From Notamacropus eugenii (lineage: Eukaryota > Chordata > Mammalia > Diprotodontia > Macropodidae), in assembly GCF_028372415.1 (NCBI RefSeq), contig NC_092878.1, positions 28,440,903 through 28,504,902 on the forward strand: DNA of 64,000 bases, in the 5' to 3' direction. Numbering within the stretch: the stretch's first letter is position 1; each line of letters begins with the position of its first letter. This document shows, in pieces, positions 23,336-38,300 of this stretch. The position numbers and the translations under genes were made by a program. A model generated the notes under the pieces. That model did no database searches. It was not told the origin of the DNA and saw only the letters and a list, made by a program, of their open reading frames with translations.

Positions 23336-26300
23336 CTGTGCCATGGGTGAGAAATGGGAAAATGAGGAGCAGGACAGGGACCTTTTCCCAAGCCCTACCT
23401 GCTGCTCTTGGGCACTGGAAAGCTAGTTAGGATAAGACCCCTGGGAATCCAATTAGAAAAACTATAGAATTAATTGGGATAAGACACCTGGGAATCCAAT
23501 TAGGAAACCCTAAGGAGCAGAGAAACAAGATTTCTCAGAACCAGGCCTAATTCCATGGGCATACTCAAGGAACCCCTTGCATTTTCCCCAATTTCCTTTG
23601 TCCAGCAAGGTAATCATTCTATACTGCTCTTAATAGATCACTATCCCATCAATTTCCCCTTCTGTAGACTGAATCCATTCTTCACATAGATGTCAAATTG
23701 ATTTTCCCAAAGGACAAATCTGACCTCATTCCTTTAGTCCAGAAACCTCCATGGCTCCCTATCATTTCTAGGACCAAATATAATCTCCTCTGTTTCCCAC
23801 TGAAAACCCTTCAAAACCCAGACTCCATCCCCTTTCCCAGTCTTATTACTTCAGGTCCTTATCAATGCAGTTTACTCTAGGTTGTATCTCATCCATGGCA
23901 CTCCACGCCCTTGCCAACTGCTCTCATGTCTCTCTTGGGATCCATGGCTGCCTTCTCGGCTAGCCTTAGTGCCCCCTTCTACTTGAGGTCCTTCTTGACC
24001 TCCTAGCTGTGTGGCCCAAGGTAAGTCATTTCATCTCACTGTGCCTCAAGTGCCTCTTCTGAAAAATGAGAGAATTAGACTCCATAGCCTCCAAGACCCC
24101 TTCCAACTCTAAGTCTCTGATTCCATAATGGAGTGCCCCACCTCCCCCAATGATCTCACACTTATTTTGTATTTCATGCGTGTATGCATGTGAACATATA
24201 CACACATTTACATATGTATATGTAAGCATAATGTATGCATATACACACATACATATTTTATATGTGCATATGTATGTATGTAGGCATAAATGTGTGTCTT
24301 TGTATATTTCATGTGGGTCTATGTACATGTGTGCAAATGTGTATGCACACACATGCATTGTGTACATATCGTGTGTGTATATACGTACACATTGTGTGCA
24401 CATGTGTGCCAAACACATGTGGGCACCTAAACAGCTATTCCAGTGTGTATATCTAGATGTACAAACACATATATACACCAATGTCACAGACATGTTCTAT
24501 CATGTACATGCATGTACACATGTGTGGATTTGTACCTATTTGTGTGTGCATATGCATGCACGCATGCATATATTTTGTCTCCCCCAGCTAAACTGTAATC
24601 CCTTGAGGACAAGAGCAGCTTCCACTTTTGCATTCCCAATAACAAGCATAATGCTTGGCATGTAGTAGGTGCTTAATAAATGCTTGTTGATTGATCTGTT
24701 GCACTATGGCTGTACTTACCGAGCCTACCAGAAGAGGCAGCCAGCCCCTCTCCCCAGGGTAGAATATTATAGTCTGAACCCTTGTTTCTGACCCAAATTC
24801 TTCCATTCAGCTCAGAGAATTCTAAATTTAGAGCCAGAAGAGACCTGGTTGGAGCCAACCCTTTCATTTTAGTTGAGGAAGCTAGAGAGCTCTGGTAACT
24901 TTCTCAGGTACACAGAGCTGGTAGAGGCAAGATTCAAAACCATGTCTTCCTGACTCCAGACCAGTTTGCCTCCTCTACTTCACCATGTAAAAGAGTAGCT
25001 TGCTCTGGGGCAGGGAGGATGCCTTTCAGGTCAAGGGTAAGGCAAGGCTGGGGATGACCGACGGGGCAGGGAGGTTTGTGGGTGGGCTCACCAGGGGCTG
25101 AGTGTTCTCTGAAGGAAAGGTTGACCAAGGGGAAATGCAGCACAGTCGGGGCTTCAGGGCAATCGGGATCGGAGAAGAAGTGGCACTCCTTAGGCTGCAG
25201 GCGCTCCTCATGGCTCAGCTCCACTCTGGGGAAAGGGATGCCTTGCCCTCGGCAGTACGTCTCCATCTGCTCCAGAGCCTGGAGGAGAGAGTGGTGTTGG
25301 AGACAGGGCTGACACAGGATGAGAGCTAAAAGGGACCTCGGTGGCCAACCGGTCCAGACTTCTCATTTTACAAGTAAGGAAACTGAGGTCCAGAGAGATA
25401 AAGTAATTTGTCCAAGGTAATACAGGGGTGTCAGAGTAGGATTTGGACCCAGGTCCTCTGGTTTCAGAGCCTGTACTCTTCCCACTATACCATAGGGCAT
25501 CTAGCTCAATTCCTTCATTTTGCAAATGAGGAAACTGAGGCCCAGAGAGGGCCAGTGGCTTCTCCAAGGTTATAGAAATAAATAATTCATTATGATAGTT
25601 TAGAATAATAAACAATTTATTATAATACTTTAGAATATTTCACAACTTATTCTAATGATTTATAATATTTTATTATAATAATTTATAATAAATAATTTGT
25701 TGCAATAATTTATAATAATAAATAAATAAAAACAGGGAATAAAAGGCAGAGCTAGAGTTCAAACCCATTTCCCCTGATTCACATCAGAAACTATCAATGC
25801 CATTTCAGGTTGGATTTGGACACATTGATATTCCAGTTTCATTCTAGTTCAACAATTTTAGAAAATGCTTAGGTTTAGACTGCAGCTCAAACTGGTTCTC
25901 TTGGTTTAAAGACAAACAAAAACTCCTTCGGTTTAGTTCAAGTGGTACAGTGGGAAAGGAGTGTTTGATGTGGACTCGCAAGACCAGTGTTCAAATTCTG
26001 CCTCATTTACTGGTTCTTTTTCAGAGAATGTATCATTTACTCTCTCTGAGACACCAGAGCCTCCAGTTTTGCACAATGGGCATAATCATGGGTATTGTCT
26101 AATCCCAGGGCTATGGTAAGGACTAAGTGAGATAAAGTTGGCTAACCGGCTTTATAAACCCTAAATCTCTGTGTATGTAAATACCAGATATCATTATGCA
26201 ACATGACCCAGTTTAAAACAAAACCACTGGGGTCTGGGCTGTTGCTCACTTTTTGACGGATCACTTCAGCTTTATTGATTAGTGCAATCTATTTCCTGTT

Positions 26301-29300
26301 CTAGTTAATAGTTCTAGCACTAGGCAAGAATATTTCACATTTTTTATAGGCTTGAAATTTTGCAAAGATATTTCCTCATAGGAACTTTGGGAGGGAGATT
26401 TTGTGACTACTACGACGCCTAGAAATGTTAAAATGACTTGCCCCAATGCTACAAAGCCAGTGAGGATGAGAGCCAGGAATCATCCCCGTCCTGATTTGAA
26501 GACCAGGGTTGCCACTTTGCCACACACATACCCACCATCCTTCTCAGGGGAAGGGGGAAGGAGAGGGGCAAGGGAAGAAGCATTTTTAAGTTCCTACTAT
26601 GTGCCAGGCACTTTACTAAGCACTTTTTAGAAGTATTACCTCATCAGATCCTCACAATACCCCTGGAAGGTAGATACTATTATTACCCCCGTTTTACAGT
26701 GAGGGAAACTGAGGTAGACAGAGGTAAAGCAACTTGCCCAGGGTCACACAGACACTAGTAAGTGTCTAAGGTTAAATTTGAACTCTGGTTTTCCTGACTT
26801 CAGGCCCAGTAGTTTATCTACTGCACCTCCTCAGGGTACAACACAAAGTGGGATGTTAAATGATTTCCTCCCTCCCAGCTCCAACCTTAAGTACATCAGG
26901 GCATGATGATTCCTAAGGTCCTTTGCCCTTCTTCACCTTACGACTCTTGGGGAAATTACACTCTCATAGAATCATAAAAGAATTGATTTAGTGTTAGAAG
27001 AGATTTTAGATGCCAAGTCCATCCCTTTCATTTCACAGATGAGGAAGGTGAGGGACAAGGAAGTTAAGTGACTTGTCCAAGGTCACACTGCTAGTGTCTA
27101 AGGTTGGATATAAACTCTTATCTTCCAGCCTAGTGCCCTATTTTCTACACCAGAGGTGTCAAACTAGAAACCTGATGGTGGCAAGAAGCCTATAAAATTC
27201 CCAAGTGTTGGCCCAACCAGATTAAAATGAAACTGTAAAGCGCTTTACCAAAATAAATAAAAATACAATACAACATAGATAATGCTAATTCATGATTTTC
27301 TAAGTCAATATGAAGCCTTAAGAGGACATTTTCTGAGTCTGACACCACTGTAAAATCTATATGGTGATGCTTCTCATACCACATCCATTCCTATGTGTCT
27401 GAGCACTCACTGTCTACCCTGTTAGAGGGTCTAAATGGCCCTTCCCTCCTCTTGGGGTATCAAGTGGTTCAGAAGGGCAGGGTAGATTCTTGATCAGTGG
27501 CTCAGTTGAAACTAGAATTGGACCTTAAAAGCCTAACATAGGCTGAGGCAAGAGAAATATTGGGGGGTGGTCTCTGGGTGAGTGGTAGGGGGTAGGAAGA
27601 GGCACCTCAAAGGGAGAGTTGAGGGAATAACCAAATGAGAGGATGAGGTCTGGACTCCGGCCTGTCCGCAACAAGAGCGGGCAACTTGTGTTGATGAAGT
27701 AGGCAGCATCTACCAGGCAGAGTTGGGGTTGCAGAGGGGTCAGCTGGCTGGGGTCAGAATCTAGCTGGAAGTCTAGGCAGGGGAAGGCAATGAAAGTTAA
27801 GAACAAAGAAACATGACCCAAGTCTGCCCCAGAGACCCTTCCCTTTTCATCCTAACTCTGTCCCAACCTCCTCATCTCACCTGGTCTAACATGGGCTCTC
27901 CTTGACTTGAGCAATACCCCAATGTTCAGACCCCACAAGCAAGAGGCCAGATATCACCAGAACTTTTGTAACTTGGGAATCCCCCAACCCTGACAGGGAA
28001 CTTGGACTTTGGCCCCCTCCAGCCCAGCCTGATAGTTTTCCTTAGGAAGCAGAACAGCCCTCACCACCCCAGGTGCGGAAATTTCTCTGGCCACAGTAGT
28101 CCTGGTGCAGATGAAGGCCTCTCAGGAAATTGTGACATTGGTGATGAAGAGGCCGTCCTGTCAAGAGACCCTGAAGACCTTGGGTGAGAGCAGTTCTGGG
28201 CTCCAGCCATGACATCTCGATCCAGGAGGTCTTCTGGGAGCCAGGGGGTTCCTTTTCTATAGCCAGAGACATACAGAGAAAGAAAGATCCTCTGAATATT
28301 TCTGGGGCTCTTGGTTTTTACTTCAGTGAACCTTCCAAATTCCATCTCTTCCCTTGCCCTGCCCCTATGTTTATCAGAAGCATGTGCCAATAGGTTGTTT
28401 ATCCTATCAGTGCCCACCCAAAATCCCAGGCTTTCCCTCAATATCTCTGTTTCTTACCAATGTTTCTGGTCTTGTCCCGGATATGCTGCTTCCAGGTCTC
28501 TGCTGAGCTGGTGAGGTCATACCAGGCATCCATCAAATTTACAGAGAAGATGTTACTCCATAGGCCTGAGGGAAGCCCCAGACCCACCCACCCCCAGGGA
28601 GAAAGGAAGGTTAGCTCCAAACTCCAAGTCTTTCAAGCAAGAGCAAGGGAATACCATCCTCCCTCCACTAACCCCAGGCCATTAGGAGCAAGCTTTCAGA
28701 GTGGCCTAATGGGAAATAGGCCCACCATCATATTTTTCTGCTTTGCCACTCCAATGAAAGAGTAGGAGTGGCAAATGTTGGACTATTCCTTTTCTGCCTA
28801 GACTGCTATCCTTGGGCCCTGGGACCTTTCCTGACCTGAGCTAAGAGAGTTATAGGACCATAGGGTCATAGATGTAGGTTCTGGAAGGCCTGCTCAGAAG
28901 ACATCTGATCCAACCCTCTCATTTTACAAATAAGGAAACTGAGGCACAGGGAAAATAAATGACTTGCCCAGGGTCAAATGTCAGAGATGAGATTTGAAAC
29001 AAGATCATAGGATTTGGAAAGGACTTCAGAAGCCATCTAGTCACATGACACATTTTACAGATGAGGAAACGGAGGCCCAAGGAGATTGTGACCATCCCTA
29101 GGTCACCCAATAATAAGCATCAAAGGCAGTATTGTCCCTAGATTCTCTGATTCCTGAACCATAGAGTCTCAGAGTTGGAAGGAACCTCAGAGAACATCTA
29201 ATCCAACCTGTAATTGACCAAGAAGTCTACTCAACATGCCTCATTGTTCTTAGTTACTCCAGAACATTTTTCTTTGTCTCCTGTCTGGTTGTGGATTCCT

Positions 29301-32300
29301 GTGGTGCGGTAGATAAAGTGCCATGGAGTCAGGAAGATTCATCTGGACAAGTCACTTAACTCTGTTTACCTCAGTTTCCTCATCTGTAAAATGAGCTGGA
29401 GAAGGAAATGGCAAACCACTCCAGTATCTTTGCCAAGAAAACCCCAAATGGAGTTGTGACAAGTCAGGCAAGACTGAAAAACACAACTGAACAACAACCA
29501 AAGCTGTCCCTTTGGCTCCAGGCTGTGCTATGCATTTCTGACCATAAGTCGTCCACAGATCTCAAGTCTGCCCTGCCACCCCAACCCCCACCCCTCACCA
29601 TGGGAGGAAGAAAGCTTTGTCTTATTTGGGTCTGAAAAAGACAGACATCCTCTTGGAGAAGGGAGTTAGGCAGGGCAAAAATATATTAGAAAATGTAAAT
29701 GATGGGAAAATAAAATATATGAATAAAATTTAAAATAAAGATTCTCCTGTGATACTGTGGTTGGTCTTTTTATCCTTTATGAAGATCTTTATCACCCTAT
29801 AACCCTGGAAGTCCTTTTTTCCCTCCTAGCTCCTCTTTTTTTCTTTGTCATTTGCTTTGTTTGCAGCATATTCCCTAGCTGGTTGTAAAGCCTGGCTCAA
29901 TCTTTTGATGAAGCTCCATTCTCTCTCCTGCTATTGTATGCTAGAATCCTAGCTTAGCTATCACTAACTGTTCTGGAGACATCTCTTGAGTTTTACAGCA
30001 TGAGTGTTACTGCCTCACTCAACCAGAAACAGAGATCCTCATCTTTTCCTGTTTCAAAATCTGTGCTTCCTTTCAGCCCATTCACTAAAATAGGGCTTTT
30101 TGGTTGTTGTTCAGTCACTTGAGTTATATCCAACTCTTTGTAACCCCATTTTGGGGTTTTCTTAGTAAAAATATTGTAGTGGTTTGGTATATCCTTCTCA
30201 AACTCATTTTGCAGTTGAAGAACCTGAGACAAACAGGGTTAAGTGACTTGCCCAGGGTCACGTAGCTAATAAGTGTCTGAGGTCAGATTTGAACTCAGGA
30301 AGATGAGTCTTCTTGATTCTAAGCCCAGTGTTGTACTCACTGTGCCACTTAGCTGGGCTTAGACTAGTACGTTACATATCGTGGGGGCCAAGGGTATGCT
30401 GGAGTCAGCTCTTACCAGTTCATTAGAGCCGGTTGTTAAATTCTCAGTGTGAGTATTGATTTAGACCTTAGAAATCATAACAATACATATCAGGGCTTAA
30501 TTTATTATTTCATTAATTGTCTAGATTTAAGAAGGTGATGGAGAAAATGTTGCTAATGCTGGTTAAATTTAAAAGTGTACCATGCATATATTTGGGAAAG
30601 AATTCATTGTTAAACATTTACCAGCATAACCTTGGCAAGGGTTTAACAAACACAAACATTCATTGAATCAATGAAAGAATTAATTGATTGATTGATTAAT
30701 GAAGTTGCTTCCTTTGTTTATTGTCTCGGGAAGAAAAAAGAGATGCCTTGCATGTCCTAGATTTAATGAGTGACCAAACCTTTCCTGGCTCAGGATCACC
30801 AGCTCTACCTGCTTATCTACACTGTGTCTGATGATGACTCTTCACTGAAGTAGTCCCAGAAGAAGAGTAAAATTCTTCCTTTCTTACAGTATGTAATCAC
30901 TGAGATTCCCTGCAAATCTTCATACACATGCTTCCCACCAAGATTTAGAGGAAGGTACAGGATAAAGTCTGAAATCCTTTAGATTGGCATTAAAGACCCT
31001 TCACATCTGGCCTCCCATACCCAACATTAATCTCCCACTTCTCCCCTGCGTCTTCAAACTGTGCTTCTTTATTTCTAGGAACCCAGAGTGGTCTAGTCTG
31101 TTCACCATTCTCTGAACATGTCATACAAATTCCCACCTCCATCCCTTTGCTCATGGGACCCCCTGCCTGGAATGCCTTCCCCATTCTTAGCTATTTGTCT
31201 AAGTCCATTAATGACCCAATTGAAGTCCCTACTCCTTGAGACTTTCCCCAGCTACCCCAGCCTGGAATGATCTCAGCCTCCTTTGAGCTCCTATAACACT
31301 TACAATGAATGTCATTCATAGATATTTCGGATATTTCTGTTCACTTTTTCTGTATGTTCATTCAGTCATTCAACAAAGAGTTTAAAACACTGTCCTTCCC
31401 CTCAAATGCTTTGTGTATGGCAACCACTAAATAAAGGACGTTATTTTATATCCTTTCCGTCCCAAGTGTCTAATATCTTTTGTATCTCAGTGCCCAGTAC
31501 ATAGGATCTGAGATTTAGCATTGGAAGGGACATCAGAAGCCATCTAGGCCAAATCCTCATTTTGCAGATAAGGAAACTGAGGCCTGTAGAGAGTGAATGA
31601 CTTGCCCAAGATCACACAGGTAATAAGCCTCAAAAGTAGGATTTGAACTCAAACTTTCTGACTCCAGAGCTCTTTCCATTGTTTGATGGAGACAATAAAT
31701 GTTAGTCCCTAGGCCACCTCTTTCAGGAAGCCTGAACTCTCTGACCCATAATGACCTTCCCTTTAGACTCCACATGTCATCTTGTTTTCTTAATCTTTAA
31801 TGCACTTAACATGTAATGTTGGATATTTTAATGTCTTATCATCCTGCTAGATGAGAAGCTTGTAGCTTCCCATACTGCCTTGAGCAGTGCTCAGCACATA
31901 AGAGGTTTAACAAATGTTCATTGTACTGCAAACAGTAGCAGGGTCATGGCTGGAGAACCAAGAAAGGCTCCATCTTCGACCCCCTTCCACTCTCTGTGCC
32001 TAGGACCATGACTCGGTGGTGGGAAAAGTGCCTAGTTTTATGTAACCTTTTCCTTGGAAAGCCTCCTTCCCTGACCTCCTCATCCTGCCCCAGTCAATAG
32101 CCTTGCTCTCCAGAGGCAGTCTTAAAAGTTGTGTTCTGTATGCCCAAAGGGCTACAGAAATGTGTATACCTTTTGACCCAGTAATATCACTTCTAGCACT
32201 GGGTCCCAAAGAGATCATAGAAATGGGAAAGGGTCCCTCCCACAAGTACAAAAATATTTATAGCAGCTCTCTTTGTGATGGCCAAAAACTGGAAATCAAG

Positions 32301-35300
32301 GGGATGCCCATTAATTGGGGAATGACTGAATAAATTATGGTATATGAATGTAATGGAAAACTATTGTACTATAAGAAATGATGAACAGGAAGACTTCAGA
32401 GAGGCCTGAAAAGACTTAGATGAACTGATGCTGAGTGAAAGGAGCAGAACCAGGAGAACTTCGTACACAGCAACAACCACAGTGTGAGAGGAATTTTTCT
32501 GGTAGACTTAGTCCTTTGTAGCAATGCAAGGACCTAAAAAGTTCCCAGTGGACTCGAGGCAAAACGCCTTCCATATCCAGAGAAAGAACTATGGAATTGG
32601 ATTGCAGAATGAAGCAGACCATTTTCTTTTGTATTATGTTTTGTTTTGTTTTATGGTTTCTCCCATTCATTTTAATTCTTCTGTGCAACATGATTAAGGT
32701 GAAAATGTATTTAAAAGAAATGTATGTCTAGAGCCTATATAAGATTGCATGCCGTCTCAGGGAGGGAGTGGGAAGGGAGGGGGAAAGCAGGGGGAGGGCG
32801 GGGAAAAAATCTAAGATATATGGAAGTGATTGTAGAACACTGAAAACAAATAAAATAATTTTTTTTAAGTTGTATTCTGATTCAAAACCAGTAGGTAGCT
32901 TTCCCCCTTATACCTGGAAAGAATTCCCTACCTAAAGTGGTCCTGACTTCAACTTTCAAGCCTCCTTACCTTCTAGGAAGCAGATCCTGGACTCTGGGAG
33001 TTTCTTCATCAACCGTCCCATGAAGAACTCAGAACCAAAGAGCTCAGAGGGGATGAAGGCTCCATACTTCAGGAAACCAATCTCATAGGGGGAGAACTCC
33101 ACCCATTCTGCACAAAGATGGAGGGACAGATGTGAAAGGTGAGGGGGGCAGGGGGAAGGAGAGAGGAAGGAGGTGCTAAGCAGAGTTGGACAATGTCAAG
33201 AGCTATTGAGCCAGCAGGACCCACCCTCCAAAGTCTTCCTCCTGCCTCACAGGGGTTAGGTAACTGGCATTTGCTCAAAGGATATTGAGGACCCTAAGGT
33301 TGAACACTCTATCTATCTCCACACGCATCCCCATAGCCATCGGAAGCTTTATAATTTATAATATTTTTATTTTTTAATTAATGTATTTGATAAATTAATT
33401 TAAATTATTTAATTTATAGCATAACAATTACATACAAAATATATAATTTATAATAAATGACCTACCTTGCGGAATGAGTGTGTGTGTGTGTGTATGGATT
33501 ATGGGGGGAGGGGAGTGGTCAGGAAGGAGGAGGATGTGGATATGTGTGTGGGTGTGGCCATCACCCTAATTCAAGCTCTTATCACTTCTCACCTGTACTC
33601 CTACAATAGTCTCACAATTGATCTCTCTGCCTCAAATCCCTCTCATCTCCAATCCATCTTCCACAAATCTGGAAAAGTGGTTTTCTAAAGCATGGGTATG
33701 ACTGTGTAAGTCCCCTGATCAATAAACTTCAGTGGCTCCCTATTGCCTCTAAGATCAAATGTAAACTTCTCTATTTGACATTTGAAGGTCTTCACAGCCA
33801 GGCCCAATCTACCTTTACAGCCTTATTATGTATTACTCTGTTTCGTGTACTCTTATGGTTCAGCCAAAATGGCCTTCGTGCCTTTTCTCACCCCCAGAAC
33901 TCCATCTCCTGCCTATATACAGACTATCTTGCATTCCTAGAATGCAGTCCCTCCTCGCCCCCATATCTTGGAGCCCTCATTTCCTTTTCAAGTTTTAGTT
34001 TAGGTGCCTTCTCCTACATGAAGCCTTTCCTGGTCTCTGTTCTCCCCATCCCCTCCCTCCAGTACCAGAGCTCCCCTCCCAAAATTAACCTGTATTTATT
34101 GCGTATCTACTCTGTGCATACTAATTTGTATGCATATTGTCTCTCCCAATAGAGTATAAGCTCCCTGAATGTAGACTACTTCATTTTTTTGTCTCCCCAG
34201 CACTTAGGTCAGTGCTCAGCACATAATGTTTGATCGACACTGAATGACTGACTGACTGTTGATTGTGTGTATGTGGGATTCTGAGGAGGATCTCAGGTTC
34301 CTTGGACCTGGGGGGAGGCAAAAACTTTAATTGGGGACATTTTACCTTTGAAGTCCAGAGTCTCCAGGTTGTTCTCTTTGACATTTAGACCAAGGTATAG
34401 TGGAAGCGGATTCTGGCCCTGCTCCAGTGAGGCCCTCTGCTCTGACAACCTGTGCTCATTTACCTGGGGAGGGGAGAGTAGCTGAGATGAAAAAATGGCT
34501 GGGGAGTCAACCCTACAAAAGGAAGAACAAGGCCCCTATATCTACGATGGAAACCTTTGCTGGATCTCCTCTCAAACTATGGAAAGGATAAGATTGGAGA
34601 GTAGGATTTGGTTGGAGGGGTCCTCCCTATTGCATTAATCCTCACTCTCCCTTAGTCTGAAGAGCAGAATCCCCAGGACAGAATGGCACTGAAAGATACC
34701 TATGATCCCTCACCCCAAAATGGACTCTCTTCCTCATCCCCTGGTGTTTAGGGAAATGCTTCTAATTTAGAATGTAAGCTCTGTGTGGAGATAGGGTTGC
34801 ACTTTTTGATTTAAATACATGCCCATTCCCCTTATCAAATCCTCGCCATCCTTCAAATTTCACCTCCTCCAGGAAGCTGAGGGATCCTGAAATAGGAAGA
34901 CCTTTTTCAACTCCTAAGTGTTTTTATTCCTAACCTCCAAGCATCCTATAGGAGGATGACACCACTTGAGATACAATCAAAATTTAGACCAAGAAGGGGT
35001 TTCTACTGCAAGTCTCTCGTTTTACAGATAAGGAACCTGACTTCTAGAGAAGTAAAGGGATTTGCCCAATCAAGTTTGTCAAAGAACCACAGAATCTCAG
35101 CATTGGAAGGAGCCTTAGAGGCTATCTCATTCAACCTGACTCTAGATAAGATTCCACTTTGCAATGTTCCTGACAAGTGGTCATCTTGCCTGTGCTTTAG
35201 TGGATGGAAACACATTAGCTCCCCAAATAGCCCAATCCATAATTTTGATACCTGTACTTGTTAGGAAGCTTTTCCTGACATCAATCCTAAATTCATTTCA

Positions 35301-38300
35301 TTATATTTTGTCCCCATTAGTTCTACCTTCTATCTAGGTTCTATCTAGGACCAAGAAAGACAAATCAATCTAGTCCTTCGTCCATGTAATGACCCTTCAC
35401 ATATTTCAAGATAGCTATGCTATATAACATCTCCCGGGACTTCTTTTCCATACATTAAACAACCATTCATGTGGGATGAATTTGTAGCTCCTCAGAATTC
35501 TGGTTGCCCTCCTCTGGATGTTCTCCTCTTCCAGTGTTCTTGGAAGAGCTGGGATAAAGAGACTCCAGTCTAGTCTTGAACTCTAGTTGAGTTCAAGAAA
35601 CTCAACTCTAGTTCATTTCCAAAGACTCTAGTGTTTTGAAGCCCAGTCCAATCATCTCTTTACTGTATCATGTCTCAGGAATATACTGCCATTTTATGCC
35701 CTCATATTGTTCCATGAGTCCTAGTCTTTTGTTCCCAGCTAGATGGTTAGGTCTTCGAGGGTAAAGGTTGTGTCTTGTATTTATTCTGTATCTCTCCTCC
35801 CCACACTTAACACAGTGTTAGCCACACAGCACTATGAATTGAATTTTTTAAAAGATGGACATTAAAGTGTATTTAATTTGGTTTTCTTTTTAAAGACCTC
35901 CAAATCTAAAAGAGCTTAAAACTTATTGAAAATGAATAAAAATGTGTCAAGCTCCTGATCTCTGGCTTCACTTTCTGTTTTCAATTATTTTGACAAAAGT
36001 TCTTTTTTGAGTCTTCTCATGCCCTTCTTGCAGTAGCTCAAAAGAAACTTGAAATTCACAAATTTAGAGACATCTCCACTCGAAATGTTCACAGGGACTA
36101 TTTATACATGATCTGTGGTAGAGCATTCTGAGTTCATATAGGTCTGATCACCTATAGCTGAACACACTGTAAGTTGGCTGGAATATAGTGATGTCATTTT
36201 GGTCCTCTTCAAGAACAAAGGATAACCACTTCCACCACCAAGGGATTATCCAGCATCACCATTTTCCTATTCTTCACTATCAAATTTTGTTTTCTTTACT
36301 TGGAATGGTATATTTCATTTCTCAGGTATACTCTTAGCAGTTTTATTTCCCCTTATTTTCCTTTAAATTTGCAACCTTTTGACTTCAACTTATTTAGGAA
36401 TTTCTTTGCATCTTCAATGATTTTTTTTCAAAGCCTCTTTCTCTGTTTCTCCTTCTAATATTTTCCATGTTACATCTGTTTCTTAATGTTAAGTTTATAT
36501 TATTTGCTTCATTGGCTTTACCAATGCTTCTTTTGCCATTTCTTTTTAAAATTTTTAACATTTTTTTTCATTTTCAGTTCCAAATTATCTCCTTCCCTTC
36601 TATCCAAATCATATTTCCCATATTAGCCATGTTGGGGAAAAAAGGCAAGAAAAATAAAGGAAAAAAAATATGCTTCAATCTCCACTCAGAGCTCATCCAT
36701 TCTTTCTTTAGAGGTGGATAGCATTTTTCATCATGAGTCCTTTGGAACTGCCATGGATCATTGAACTGATCAGAGTAGCTAAGCGTTTCACAGTTGATTA
36801 TTTTTACAAAATTGCTATTATTATATGCAGTGTTCTACTGGCTCCGTTCACTTCACTTTGCATCAGTTCATATAAGTCTTCCTAAGTTTTTCTGAGCTCA
36901 TCCCCTTCATCATTTCTTATAGCACAATAGTATTCCATAACAATCATATAACGAAGTTCTTTAATCACTCCCTGATTAATGGGCATCCCCTTGATTTCCA
37001 ATCTTTGCCAGCACAAAAAGAACTGCTCTTATATTTTTGCACATATAGGTCCTTTTCCTTATTCTTTGATCTCTTTGGGATACAGACCTAGTAACAATGT
37101 AACTGGGTCACAAGGTATGCATAGTTTTATAATCCCTATGGGCATTTATCTTTCTTTTAAATTGGATTATTCTCTCTTTTGCTACTCTTATGAAGTCTAT
37201 CCATTTATTTCTCCACAATTACAGAAAAGTAGATGGAGATCTTCTCTACAGGTCTGGTCATCTAAATCACCCAAACCCTCTTTCGTTCAAAGATTTCAAC
37301 TTACCATCTTAAACATGCTTTTGTTTTTCTTCTTCCACATTTAGCTTCTCCTTTAGCTTCCATTTCATTTTACTTCCTTTCTTCATTCTCTACTCCTTCC
37401 CTCCATGAATCATTTCCTATTTATCTTGCATATATCTTGGTTTGTATTGATTTGCTTTCCTGTTGTCTCCCCCATTAGATTGTAGGAGCTTACTGTCTTT
37501 TGTCTATTTTTGTATCCTCAGCGCTTAACACAATGCCTGGCATATAGTAGGCACTTAATCAATGTTGATTGATTGAATGATTGATTTTTTGCAAAGTAAT
37601 GTTGCTTAAAAAGCATCAGCAGTTCTTTATTTTTGATTATTTTTGTCCATGGTGTTCTATAAACTCCTTGGCAAATTCAACACTGTCAAACACAACAAAT
37701 ATTGATCCTTTTCGTGCTTTTAATATTCTCCTCATTTTAATATGTTATATTTGATCTTTACCTTCTAACCATTCTTTTATGGCATCAAGGGATCCATCTG
37801 TTGAAAAGTCTTTAACATAGATGGATCTGTTTTTTGGGGGGGGTGTATTTGATGGATCTTTTTGGGGGGGGGATTTGATGTATCTGTGTGTGGAGGGGGA
37901 TTTTGATGGATCTGTTTTTCCTTCATTTTGAGACTCCCCTGTTACTTCAGGGAGAGATTTTCTTGGAGATGTTTTGATCTCTTATAATGGATATTTATCC
38001 TTATTAACTTCCTGGAGTTCTCCTTTGATTTCTTTAGAGTACTTCTTATCCCATCCAAATCTTTTGTTAGTTTGCTTAATTTGTTGAATTTGATCATTAT
38101 TGCCAAAAGTAGGGGCCTCCATCTATCTTGATGTGTTCCTTTAAAATTTTGTCTCCTACTATGATGGAGTTCTATTGTGCTATAAGAAATGATGAGCAGG
38201 AGGCTTTCAGAAAAACCTAGAAAGACTTATGTGAACTGATACAAAGTGAAATGAGCAGAACCAGGAGACCGTAGTACATAGCAACAGAAACATTATAAAG

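Noticed and set aside
24026-24665. Cys/His/Tyr-rich frames of 155 and 171 codons
   Set aside because: They arise from the alternating purine-pyrimidine tract.
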